A model generated the notes under the pieces. It had not been told where the DNA came from. It ran no database searches and saw nothing but the letters and a program-made list of their open reading frames with translations. Made by a program: the position numbers and the translations under genes. Shown here piece after piece: positions 1 through 10,854 of a DNA stretch of 64,000 nt. Where the stretch lies: positions 1 through 64,000 of the forward strand of contig JAAAJB010000004.1 in the NCBI GenBank assembly GCA_016098155.1. The letters run 5' to 3'. The DNA comes from Actinomortierella ambigua. Its lineage: Eukaryota; Mortierellomycota; Mortierellomycetes; Mortierellales; Mortierellaceae. Each line of letters opens with the position of its first letter. Positions within the stretch are counted from its first letter, which is position 1.

Positions 1-1
1 A

Positions 2-826
2 AAAAAAGGCGAGGAAGAGGCAGAACGCTTCAAGTCAAACTTCCGTGTCGTCGCACACACAAAGGGACCCGAACGCCGGACACCCAATCTGCACGACTTT
101 ACGCTCTACCTCTCCAACCCTGGCACTGTCAAGCTGTGCTACAGCGATGCACCAGACACACAGCCACCAGTCGAGCGCATCGAGATGCCCAATGTGCCCG
201 GCGCCTTTTTGCTCAAGGATGTGCTCACTCGCAAGGAATGTCTTCAAATGGTCTCTGCAGCAGAAGCTGTGGGATTCACGCCGGATGTGCCCATGGTCGG
301 CACAGCCAGCGAGTCCGTTTCAGTCTTGGCGCACAACTTCTTTTGGATGGCCGACAACGCCTTGCTTGACCACATCTTTGACCGCTGCAAGGCTCACTTT
401 CCTGCGACGAGGGGCGACGGCAAGGGTGCTGTGGGAATCAACTCGCGCTGGCGTGTGTACCGCTACGTGCCAGGCGCCATCTATCGAATCCACATTGACG
501 GCGCCTGGCCTGGCTCCGGACTCGATCCCAATACAGGCGAATATCTGTACGACGCCTATGATGGCACTCGCTGGTCTCGTCTGACCTTCCTGGTCTACTT
601 GAACGATGAGTTTGAGGGTGGCGGAACCACATTCTTTGTGCCTTCGGCCGATGAGGGCTTTATGGACGCTTGGGCCATCTCGCCACGTGCTGGCAGTATC
701 CTGTGCTTCCCTCACGGCGATGCCGAGGGATCACTGCTGCACGAAGGATCGCCGGTCTTGCGTGGCGCAAAGTATATCATCCGTGCCGATGTGTTGTATG
801 AGGTACCACAGAAGAAGGTCGAGTAG
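2..826 (+). CDS. 2-oxoglutarate/Fe(II)-dependent oxygenase, prolyl 4-hydroxylase-like (5' partial)
   Basis: The frame is open from the window edge to a TAG stop, so the N-terminus lies outside the window; the ATG at 185 is internal. The product looks like a prolyl-4-hydroxylase-type dioxygenase, which uses Fe(II), O2 and 2-oxoglutarate to hydroxylate its substrate. Visible signatures are the HxD iron-binding pair in YRIHIDGAW (about 490), a distal His in LLHEGSPV (about 740), and a downstream basic residue in GAKYIIRADVLY that would bind the 2-oxoglutarate carboxylate. The core between them (TFLVYLND, GGTTFF, GSILCFPHGD) has the usual double-stranded beta-helix pattern. There is no membrane segment in the visible part. 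The substrate (protein or small molecule) cannot be told from the sequence. The family call is firm and the exact function is not. Confidence 0.85.
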   Translation, partial: KKGEEEAERFKSNFRVVAHTKGPERRTPNLHDFTLYLSNPGTVKLCYSDAPDTQPPVERIEMPNVPGAFLLKDVLTRKECLQMVSAAEAVGFTPDVPMVGTASESVSVLAHNFFWMADNALLDHIFDRCKAHFPATRGDGKGAVGINSRWRVYRYVPGAIYRIHIDGAWPGSGLDPNTGEYLYDAYDGTRWSRLTFLVYLNDEFEGGGTTFFVPSADEGFMDAWAISPRAGSILCFPHGDAEGSLLHEGSPVLRGAKYIIRADVLYEVPQKKVE

Positions 827-1223
827 GATATCGTTCTTCGTTTCTTTCAGAATAGCTTCTCCATATATAGTATCCAACTCAGTTCTTGACTTTGATCATC
901 CTCTTGCAAGCCCCAATGTGGCACACCAAGTTTTATTTGTGATGCTACAAAATGTAGAGTGGGAGTGAAGCAAGTGGTGTTCTCCACGTGGAACCAGAGA
1001 ACCTCGAGCCCTTGGTTCGGCAGCACCCTTCCATATGGACAAAAGGACCCTTAAGCCCTAATTTAAAGTTTACTCTTGGCGATCCACACGTTTCCACGTC
1101 ACAGCGATTTTTTAGTTCAAAATTCCACACTGCATCCGTTGAAGCACCACCAAGAACTCATACCCTTCTCCTATCTCGCTACTTTCCCCTATCTCTCTCA
1201 CCCCCCCCCCTGATAGAAGCCCG
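827..1223. other. Intergenic region, 3' flank of oxygenase and 5' leader of HRD1
   Basis: No coding potential is seen. The last 60 bases before the HRD1 start are pyrimidine-rich (CTCT and a run of C), like the leaders of several other genes here. Confidence 0.5.
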
Positions 1224-4200
1224 ATGGCACGACTCGCTGTTTATGGCGCTGCCAGCGCGGCACTCGCGACATCGGTCATCGTCGTCGCATTCGCTCAGCG
1301 GAGCAACTTTTACTCGGCATGCATCTACCTCTACAAGTCAAATGCATGCATGATGGTAGGCACAAACCTAAACGCTCCTGAGACAATGACCCCCGACACC
1401 GACTGAAGACTAGACATCACATGCTGCGTGCTAGAGTCCATTTACCAGCCTGCGTAAAGGACAATGGGTTTCTGGACCATGACTTTGGAGATTGTACTCT
1501 TCTCCGAGCTTCCAGACTTACTCAATATACAACACCTCCGTCCTTACACCACGATAGATTCTTTTGAACCTCGGATTCTTTCTGACAGTCATTCTCGGCC
1601 AGCTTGTACAATGGATCTTCTTTGGAACACTACGACCTCTGGAAGTCGAGGTACAGAGAGCCATCATCCAATTCCTTCATGTGAATGCCCACTGTGGAAG
1701 AAGGAGGAAAAAAATCCAGCTGGTGCACAGAACACTGACCAGTCGAACCTTTACATTTGTTTTATGTCATTGTGCAGCATCTCTATGAGCGAGCATGGTA
1801 CACCATCACAGAAACATGTCTGGCAATGACCATCTTCAGGGACGAGTTTGACACCCGCTTTGTCGTCATGTTCACTGTGTTGCTCTTCCTAAAGGTGTTC
1901 CATTGGCTCTGTCAAGACCGCATCGATTCGGTAAGCATCAATCATCAAGGACAGGCACAATGGAGAATATCAGGAGAGAAGGAATAGATCTTGGGCGACT
2001 CTTAACACCCACCATGATTCTCGACACTCCTTGTCATAGATGGAGCAATCACCTGGACTCCCAGCGTCGTTTCATGTCAGGATGGTAACGATGATGAGCT
2101 TCCTGATCTACATCGATGCGGTCATGGTCTCGAGTGCCATTGCCCACTTTATGAAGAGCCCTCCCAACATGATGATCATGTTTGCATTCGAGGTATGTGC
2201 GATAGAGTCAAATGAGATTGGAACCCAACTATTCCTCTTGTATGTCAACCTTTGTTTTTAACGGGTCATTGCGTTCATATCTATATCTTGCTTTCTAGTA
2301 CACACTTTTGGCGACAAGCCTGGCAGCATCGTTTGGAAAGTACGCTCTACACACCATCGACATGCAGAGCGAGGAGCCATGGGAGAACAAGTCGATGCTC
2401 CTCTTCTATCTGGACTTGCTTGCCGACTTTGTCAAGCTGGCAACCTACATGATGTTCTTTGTGGTGATCCTCATGTACTACGGCCTCCCTGTTCACATCA
2501 TTCGTGATGTCTACATGACGCTGCGCTCATTCCTCCAAAAGTGCAAAGACCTGGTCCAATATCGCATGGCAACACGAAACATGAATGAACGCTATCCGGA
2601 CGCCACCCCAACAGACCTGGCTGCCCTCAGCGACCCCATCTGCATCATTTGTCGCGAGGAGATGGTCTCGGTAGCCCAGCCTGCACCAGCAGCACCAGCA
2701 AGAGAGGACGCCAACGGCAACCCTGCTCGTCCTGCAACACCTCGATCTGCTGCCCTGAACAATGTGCCCAAGAAACTCCCTTGCGGTCACATCTTCCATT
2801 TCCACTGTCTCAAGAGTTGGCTGGAGCGTCAACAGAGCTGTCCCACTTGCCGTCGCATGGTGCTCGATCCACCCACACCTGGACAGCCTACCCCTGGCAA
2901 TGTGGCACCCGCAGCAGCGGGAGGAGCTGGAGCTGAAGCTGGAGCGGCAGCGGCAGGAGCTGGAGGAGCAGCGGGAAGAGTTGGAGCAGGAGGAGGAGGA
3001 GGAGCAGCAGCTATGAATGGAGTGCCGGGTGCCGGTTTCAATGCAAACGGTCAGCCGAACGGAGCACCAGGTGTGCCAGGACAAGGAGTCGCTCCTGGAG
3101 GACAAGGACAGCTCCCTCACGGGGTCGGATTTCCGCTGTTTTTTGGCCTGCCTGGCCACCACTTGGCCATGGGTGGCATTCATCCGTACTTTATGGGCGG
3201 TATACCAGCTGGAGGGCCTATCGCTGCCGTTAATCCAGCGGCACCGGTGGGTGGAGCAGGAGGCGAGGGTAGGCAGGTGCAAGGTGGCGCTGCACATGTC
3301 AACGCACCCCCGACATACACGCTTCCTCATGTGACCCACCCGATCCCGGGTCTTATACCACTTTTCCCCATCGAACAGCACCCCATTGCGGCAGACCCGC
3401 TCCAACAGCAGCAGCAGCAGCAGACAGGAGCAACGGCAGGGATGGGCGAGGCCACCAATGGAGCCAGCACCTCCCATAGCCGATCCACCACAGGCGGGGC
3501 CAGCACTGGAGCGCCCATCTCCAGCACGGGTCGATTGGCGACCGATCAGATCCCGCTGACCTCGCTGGACAGTCTCTCTGAGACACAATTACATCATTTG
3601 GAGAGCAATACAAGGAGGGCCCTGCAGGAGCGCCTGCGCGTTTTGCAGGCGGTCGAGCACCAGATTGTCGACTCTGTCACGGTGCTGACACAGGTGCTGA
3701 GTGTTCTGCCCCAGCCACCATCACCATTACCACGATTGCAGCAAACGTCCTCCAACACAGAGGCATGCGATCCACCAAGCCCAGACTTTACTGCGCAGGG
3801 GTTGGTGGCGCCGTTGAGTGCCACCACACCATCGATGCTGACCTCTTCCACCTCGTCCTTGTCTACCGGTATGTTGCATGGTGGGGAGACCGGCGGCCGC
3901 CACCGGTTTGATGCCAGGGCTAAGGTCGACGATCGATGCTTGGGGAGCGTTTCGCAGGGCTAACGGACAGATGATGTTGCCCCCTTCTTCTTCTTTCTAT
4001 TCCTCTTCCCCTCCTTCTATCACTATAGCATCCACCTCCACCGTGAATGCTGACGAGGCAACGACCTCGAACCGGACGACGACTACCACGACGACAATGA
4101 CGACGACCGTCACATCCTCCTCCTCATCATCATCATCGTCGATCGCGATTGCGGCACCGACGCCCTCGGTCCTGACGAGTGGCGTGCCGCTGCTGTCGAC

Positions 4201-4594
4201 CATGGAGGCCGAGATGGACAACCTTTCTTCCTCGACGACGGCGGGTGCTGCTGGTCAGACTACCGCGACGGCGACGGCTATGGAGCCCATGAAAATGGAA
4301 AAGGGAAAGGGCAAGAAGAAGGAGCAGCAACAGCAGCAGCTGGAAGATGACGAGGATGCTGCGGCGGTAGTGGCGGCAATGCAGGAAGAATTGGAGAAGG
4401 AGGAGGGTGGCGGTGGTGGTGGTGGTGGTGGTGGTCTTGGGCCTTTGATGTCTTCGACACTGACAGGAACCGATCTCTCCGACTTTGAGCAAGACATGGG
4501 GGAGGACGACGACGACGACGACGAGTCGGCGTTGTCACCTCAGGAGATGGTTCGGCGGCGATGGGCAAAGTTGCAGCAGGAACAGCAATCGTAG
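1224..4594 (+). CDS. HRD1: ERAD-associated RING-type E3 ubiquitin ligase Hrd1/synoviolin
   Basis: Proposed exons: 1224-1355, 1558-1650, 1778-1930, 2040-2192, 2299-3868, 3918-4594 (925 aa). Hrd1 is the multi-spanning ER-membrane ligase of ER-associated degradation. The N-terminal half follows synoviolin closely (MARLAVYGAASAALATSV, QRSNFYSACIYLYKSN, LYERAWYTITETCLAMTIF, KYALHTIDMQSEEPWENKS) with about six membrane segments. A RING-H2 follows: CIIC, CGH, FHFHC and CPTC, with about 31 extra residues between the first and second Cys pairs compared with the human protein as remembered. The tail is long and rich in G, A, P, Q, S/T and acidic residues, and ends in an EMVRRRWAKL element like the end of animal synoviolins. 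The last intron (49 nt, GTATGT...CAG) is short, but it is 1 mod 3 and joins the two long reading frames exactly. Without it the protein would stop at 3963. Identity is very secure; the final intron is less so. Confidence 0.93.
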
Positions 4595-4814
4595 AGCAAC
4601 GAAAAAGAAAAACAGAACAAACATCATAACAGAAAAAGACCCCAAAATATACAAATACATGTCGACCTCTGAAGCATTTTCTACGTGTGGGACCAGGTAC
4701 TACACGCTATAGATGGACCAGTAATTTTTTTTCTTTTTCATTCTTCCTCGATCTCTTTGTAAGACTATATAATCAGCAGTATTGCTTTCTTCCCTTCTCG
4801 TTTCGAGGGGTCGG

Positions 4815-6038
4815 TTAGAGAGCACGGTTGTCAAAGGGCTTGCGGTACTCAATCTTCTCAACCTTGACCTCGCCGTTGATCAACTGGTACACGTAGAGAA
4901 CAACCACAGATCCCTGAATGTCCATCAACACGAACGAGGGGACCACATCGCTATTTGACAAAATACATGAACAAAACAAGAGTGTCAAGAAGAGAAAACA
5001 TGCGAGTGAATAGTTACGATCTTTTAAAACTTCTATTTCAAGGAAGAAAACACACACACACACACACACACAGCTGGGCACTTACTCCAATTGAGGGTGG
5101 AAGGCGCCTGTTGCAGAGCCGGGGTTGACATAAAACTTGCCCTCATGCTCAAAGGCCTCAAACTTGTGCGTGTGTCCTGACAGCAGGATGTCGACGTCCA
5201 GTTGACGGGCAGTGATCGACAATGCGTCCGTGTCACCCCAAGGAATGACTTGGTGTCCATGCACGACGCCAATCTTCAGGGGTCCATGGGTGATAATCTT
5301 TGACAATGGCCAGGATGGGTTCTAAAAACGAAAGGAGGACGTGGGTGTGAGAATAATAGAGACAAAAGTAAAGAGTCAGCTTTCCGCCTATTACGCATGT
5401 GCATCTCTACTAGCCAAGACCCCATCCCTTGCAGGGGGGAAAAGAACAAACAGAGCAAATGGTGCCTGATGAAACGGTACCTGGTCATAGTCTCCGCGAA
5501 CGACGTGAACATCGCCAGCCACTGTCCGCAGGTAGTCGAATGTCTCTTTATCGCACACGTTGCCTGTCGAGATGATTTGTTGAATCTTGCCAGGCACCTA
5601 TCATACCCATATTAAAAAAAAATGCATTCACGTAGGAACCGCCACCATGCCCATTGAGAGACCCCAGATAGATGGTTAGAAAAAAAAAAGAAAGAGAATG
5701 ATAAGAAAGAGTATGGCCAGCTACCATACGAGACTCTTCTCGATAGCAAGGCGATAGGTGAAAAATTGAGCGCCTCTCTCTTAAGCGTACCAGCAGCTTG
5801 CGGAACTGTGCCGGCAGGTCGTGGGCACGGTTGGGAATATGAAGATCGCCTATTACGAGAACCAGCTATCAACGCCGAACAGAGAGAGAGAGAGAGAGGA
5901 AGAGAGGAAGAGAGAGAAAGAGTCAGACAGAGACAGCGAGTCAGACTCTCTTTCGAGATGGCACATTGCATGGGCCTTCTTGGCATTCATTGGACAGTCA
6001 TTGTTAACAGCGAACGGATAGCATTCTATCTGTACCAT
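4815..6038 (-). CDS. VPS29: Vacuolar protein sorting protein 29, retromer subunit
   Basis: Proposed exons in transcription order: 6038-6036, 5865-5791, 5597-5481, 5321-5086, 4950-4815, giving 188 aa (human is 182). Vps29 has a metallophosphoesterase fold and binds Vps35 in the retromer, which recycles cargo from endosomes to the Golgi. Diagnostic stretches: [92 protein letters not shown]. The first exon appears to hold only the ATG, directly followed by GTACAG; the second exon opens at the family's second residue (LVLVIGD). All junctions are in phase. The gene converges with HRD1 (220 bp between stops). The first intron carries a GA/TC-rich stretch and the last a CA/GT microsatellite. Confidence 0.93.
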
Positions 6039-6912
6039 GGTAGGATGACTTTTTGTCTAAAATGTCGAGGCAATAATAAAGGCCACTGCTTGGTGCTGTT
6101 GTGGGGTGAATGGTCCTGTTGGGTGTGTGGAGCTCAGAGGCTGAATGAATGGACTCGGGGGCGCAGGGTATGGCTAAAAAAGCAACGTGTGGGAAGTTGA
6201 TACAGTTTTCAGGGGGGTGAAATCAAGGCTGAATGACTTTCTCTCCCCACAGAGACACGTCACGTTTGCGGTTGCAGGCGGCATTATGTCCTCAGCTCCT
6301 AAGCGACGCGACTGTTGGTAAAACTGCCTGCATCTGTCCACAAACGCGCCTTTCTCCCGGACTACACGTTGCTGCAACTAAAAGTTGAGCAGCCATGTAC
6401 CAGATTGTCCATGTCGACAGGGGCACGCGTCTGTGGGGGCCGCAAGCGCTCGCCCTGCTGCCCCAAAAGTAGAGCGCCTCCTCTTTCTATGAACGAGATG
6501 AGCAAATCTGCTAAAGTTGATCTCTCCTCCTTCCTCTCTGTCTCTCTCTCACCCCCTGCAAAACAGCGCTCTAAACCATGCAAGTCGAGCAGACTGACTT
6601 TCCACACAGCAGGACAAGTTCTGCGATCGTTGACGTGGCTATATAGATAGATAGTACTGCACAAACAGTCTCTGTCTACATGTTGGTGTTCACGATCAAG
6701 GTGCGGGCTAGACAAATACACCAGTTCAGTACTTGGCTTTTCGAAAACGTTGTTGTTGTGGAGCTTGTTTTTTTTTTTAACATTTCCCACTAGCGATGGC
6801 GCTCACTGAAATAAAGGAATAAATAGTGAGCATCCGACACTTTTTGCCACACACCACCCCCATTCTCTCTCTCTCTCTCTCTCTTCCTCCCCCGAACGGC
6901 CTGAAAAAAAAA
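6039..6912. other. Intergenic region between VPS29 and a Cys-rich gene
   Basis: Divergent promoter region with no convincing ORF. A CT-repeat leader (about 6863-6885) and a run of A lie immediately before the downstream ATG. I checked for an upstream exon that could supply a signal peptide and found no acceptor AG close to 6913. Confidence 0.45.
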
Positions 6913-7677
6913 ATGTATCCTGCTTGCACCTCACCATGGATACACGACTATGTCAACCAGTGGGCAGCAAACTCGACCAACGTGTACGATCCCACAAAAC
7001 TGAGTGCGTGCTGCACAGCTCCAGGTGTATGCCATAGCCTCACAGCCGCTGACCGGGAATGTAGCGCCGGATGGCTCGACTGCCATGTGGGCGCCACCTC
7101 GTTCGTTTGTGACCTCATGAACCACAAGGCCACACCATCCGTATGCAACACCGAGGGCAACCTCAGCCAGTCGCGCACAGACAGGATGCCATGTTGTGCG
7201 CCGGTACTCAACACGTTCTTGGCGCGAGGCGGCCCCGAAACTTGTCTGTCGACAAAAAGGAATATGTTCCACTGGTGGCTGTGCTGCAAAGAGAATGACC
7301 AGGTCGGGAGTTGCGAATGGGTCGACGGCTGCATTGGATACCAAGGCTTCCGTTGCACTGGGGGCAATAAGATCACTGTCTGTACCGACGGCCGTGCTGG
7401 CGACTATTGCTCCTCGGAATTTCAGCTCGGTGCCGTACAGTCGACCGACTGCAAGGCTGCCGTAATCCCTCCAGCTGGCACCTGCACCGCCGGCTTGAGC
7501 CTGCCTCCTCCAACAGAAGTCAAGCCTACCACCACCACCACTGTGGGTACCCGTCCAACAGCGTCCAACCCTCGTCCCACAGCAGCAGCTGTCGGCTCTC
7601 CGTCGACGAAGATGACCAAGGCTTTGGCTGTTGCATACATTGGAGCTCTTGTCCTACAGTCGATGGCTGTGTTGTAG
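6913..7677 (+). CDS. Cysteine-rich protein with Thr/Pro-rich stalk and hydrophobic C-terminus
   Basis: This is a single-exon frame of 254 aa from the ATG at 6913. The frame extends further upstream, but only through pyrimidine-rich leader sequence without an ATG. About 20 cysteines sit in the first 210 residues, several as CC pairs (SACCTAPGVC, MPCCAPVL, WLCCKEND). A T/P/S-rich stretch (TTTTTVGTRPTASNPRPT) follows, and the protein ends in a hydrophobic tail (AVAYIGALVLQSMAVL) like a GPI-attachment signal. Such a layout suggests a wall or surface protein, yet the N-terminus (MYPACTSPWIHDY) is not a signal peptide. Either secretion is unconventional, the tail is a membrane anchor, or a 5' exon was missed. 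I do not recognise the family. Confidence 0.65.
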   Translation: MYPACTSPWIHDYVNQWAANSTNVYDPTKLSACCTAPGVCHSLTAADRECSAGWLDCHVGATSFVCDLMNHKATPSVCNTEGNLSQSRTDRMPCCAPVLNTFLARGGPETCLSTKRNMFHWWLCCKENDQVGSCEWVDGCIGYQGFRCTGGNKITVCTDGRAGDYCSSEFQLGAVQSTDCKAAVIPPAGTCTAGLSLPPPTEVKPTTTTTVGTRPTASNPRPTAAAVGSPSTKMTKALAVAYIGALVLQSMAVL

Positions 7678-7827
7678 ATTCGACTCTCTCACTTCTCTCG
7701 ATCAATAAAAAAAGCATACCAACAAACTTATTTTACCAAGCGGCTTGAACACCAAAAAATAAGATTTGAATAAAAAAAATAGAGGATGCATAGCATAAAA
7801 ATACACAAAGACTTTCTAGAGACACAA

Positions 7828-10800
7828 CTATTCGTCGTCATCCTCATCCGACTCGCCCTCTCCCATATCGATCTCTGGCATCGCATCGTCGGAATCATCG
7901 TCGTCGTCCTTGTTGATACCGTGTGCGTGTTGAGCCTCCTGGACAAGTCGAGTTGCTACAGAGGGCTCTACCGTTGTAGGTTCTGACTTTGACGAAGATG
8001 CTGCTGTTGCTTCTGTTGCTGCTGCTGCCAAGCTAGTCGTCGTGGTCACAGTCGTCGCAAACGTGGCCGTCGATGTTTGTTCCGACAACACCGTTTTGGT
8101 GGCAACCGTGGTCGACACAGTGCTGCTGGTGTTGTTGAACTTGTCTGTTGAGGAAATATCGTCTGCCTTTGACACGCTCGCCGCGGCCTTAAAGGCGGTC
8201 ATTGAAACTTGAGGCGCCACTGCTGCAATCGACTCTTCCATATCCACATCCTCACCATCCACCTCTGCCTGCTCCTGTGTTGGAGTGTCATCCTCCATCT
8301 CCTCCTCTTCCTCCTCTTCCTCCTCTTCCTCATCCTCTTCTTCCGTAGGCTCTGCTTTCACGGCACCAGGTGCCTCAAAGCCACCAAAGACAGCCATGGC
8401 AGGGTCCTGGACGGCCTTGTCGCCCTTCTTTTGGATCGTCCTTGCTCGCTGCATGGGAGGGAGGCGGCTATGCATCAGCAGATCGCAGGTGGTAAGGGCC
8501 AACGAGCAAACATCACGGACATGACACTCTGGATCCATGAGGCCCGTCTTAAAGATGCCGACGCTGAGCGACAGCAGGCTCGACAAAGTATCACCGGGTG
8601 CCGACAAGGAGGCGACCAACAGCCTGTACAGCGAGGCTCGGATCACAGGTGTGTAAAAGGGATAATCGACCTGCTCGATCGGGTTCGCCTGGTGTTGGCT
8701 GTTCAACAGATGCGTCACCAACAACGTGTCCGCCGAGGCCCGTGTCGCGGCTGCCAAGTTGGGCCCGGCCGTCGTGAACACCACCGACAGCACCGACAAC
8801 GCTGCCGCAAAGACTTGAGGCGAGACAATGTCCTCCTGTGTCGCGCCGGCAGCGGCAGTGGCACCGTCCTGTGACCGACCTCCCTTGTTGTGTTTGCCAC
8901 CCGACGCGCCACCCTTTTGCCGCCAGTTGTTTTGTTGACGATGACCGGCCTGACCGGCCGTAGAAGACGATGCCGCGCCGAGCTCCAAAGGGTTGAGAAC
9001 GCGGGACGAAGGCATGCGCAAGTCGTCCAGCAAGGCCGCCATCAGCGGGTCCTGAAGCCGCTTGATGTATGGATAGCCAAAGGCGCGGATGCAGGCCTCG
9101 ATGAGGTCATAGGTCGAAGCCCGGAGCATGCGGCTGCTAGCGTTATGACGGAGTCCCTGTGTCGAGATCCTGGCCAGCACCGACATGTGTGGCACCAAAT
9201 GGTCCTCGGCTACGGCAATGAGTGTCTTGAGCATCTTGTTGGCTGCAAGGTGAAGTGCTGGCACGAGCACCATGAGCGTAAAGTAGTCGTCTCGGTCAAG
9301 ACCATGGCTGTCCGACATTGCCCGCTTGCTGCTGACATCGTACACGCGTGCCAGCAGTGTCAAGATACTCTTCATCGGAATCGCTACTGGGTAGGGTGTC
9401 GCACAGCTATTTGGCAAATCGATCCAAAGAATGAAGGAAGATTTTAACATATAGCCTTGGGGGGGGGTTTATGTCCCCCTTGACAAGAGGTAAGATAAGG
9501 CCCCGAAGTACGCAAGCAACACTTACGTTAAAAACGCTGCAAGTCCAGTAGCCAAAGAAGTGAATCTGCCAGTCAAGAGAGGATATTGCTGAGCCGGGTC
9601 CTTTGCGAGCGCCGACATATTGCTATAGTTGGAGTTTTTGACCGTCAGCTGTGTTTCATCCACCTTGTCTATAGAGGGAGGGGGTAGAAAAAAGACAAAA
9701 GTGATGATCAGAAGCCTATTCTTTCGCGTCAGGGAAGAGTGTGAGTGCAAACAAGCACATATAGAGACGCCGTTACCTTCCACAGTAGTGTACAAGCCGT
9801 TCAAGCAGAGATGCATGAGCTTGATAATATCCTGAACATTGGATCGCCAAAACTCGGCACGCTCTTCAGGCTTGCTGCTGTTTGTAAAGTGAACAGAAGC
9901 AAGACATGTGGCGGCCGCCTTGACAAGCTCTGGCTCATGCTCGAATCGTCCATCCAGGTAGGCAATACACAATTTCTCAATATTGTCGATCGTCTTTGCA
10001 TCCGCATCCTTGTGACCAGTCTTAAACTCCTTGATCTCTGAGATGGGTCCACCCTTGGATCGTCCACGAGATGTTGTCGGAAAGTGGATAAACGACGACG
10101 TGAACGCTCTAAAGATGGTGGGCTACCACATGGTGACGATAAAAGGGGAGAGAGAGACGCCAATAGACAAGATAGCATGTTAATAACGAAAAGAGTATTT
10201 GCCGATCAGTCGAACCGAGTATGATCAGACAAAAAAGCCCATCCCAAGTACCAGTAGCTCCTTCTTGCCAATGTGGGTCAACAAATGCCGATGAAAGTCT
10301 TGGAGGAACTTTGATGTGATATCACTCTGAAGATCTGGTCGTTTGGCGGTCCTTTCGAAAAGGTCTATTAATGTTGAGATGGTTGCCTCGACGGTCGTTG
10401 TGCTCTCTGGTCGCTAAAATGGATCGGGCCGTAATGAATGTAGATTATAAAGGCAAAACATGAATCAGATACGCTTGGTAATGAGGTTTGAAAGAGAGAC
10501 ATGCTAGAGGAGACGGTAAAGTGGAGAAACACTTACGCTCAGAATACCGACGAGCAAAGTTGCCCACGTCCGGACGTGGTCGGCAAAGAGGGCATGGCTC
10601 TGCTGCATGGTGATCCGCACAAAACAGGCGCCTGCCCATCGCGCACCTGTCTGCTGCGACTCGAGAAGCGAGCGCAGGCGTTGTGCCCAGATCTTGTGTT
10701 GGTCATTGGTGTTTTTGTCCTGGAGCAGCTTATAGTGGCTGATCGTCTCCAGGACCAGAGGAACATGGTCCTTAACGGTCGCATCATCGCGTAGATAGTT

Positions 10801-10854
10801 GCGAAGGAGCGTGTGGAGAAGGTTGGCGGGGGACGCCAGAATGACGTGAGACAT
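7828..10854 (-). CDS. RIX1: Pre-rRNA-processing protein Rix1/PELP1 family
   Basis: Proposed exons in transcription order: 10854-10537, 10413-10252, 10122-9777, 9668-9527, 9406-7828 (848 aa, all phases consistent). Rix1 (PELP1 in animals) is the scaffold of the nucleolar/nucleoplasmic Rix1-Ipi1-Ipi3 complex that works with the AAA ATPase Rea1 in ITS2 processing and 60S maturation. The N-terminus shows the helical-repeat pattern of the family (WAQRLRSLLES, GARWAGACFVRI, RTWATLLVGIL). A middle region (PYPVAIPMKSILTLLARVYDV) resembles the fungal Rix1 core. The C-terminus has a long acidic run (E-rich, about 8275-8345) and ends in PEIDMGEGESDEDDDE, much like the acidic tails of Rix1/PELP1. It converges with the Cys-rich gene (150 bp) and diverges from EAF. 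Confidence 0.82.

Noticed and set aside
2527..3588. 353-codon open frame antisense to HRD1
   Set aside because: Low-complexity Cys/Ser/Arg-rich mirror of the Gly/Ala/Gln-rich coding strand; no start context or motif. A shadow of the real gene.
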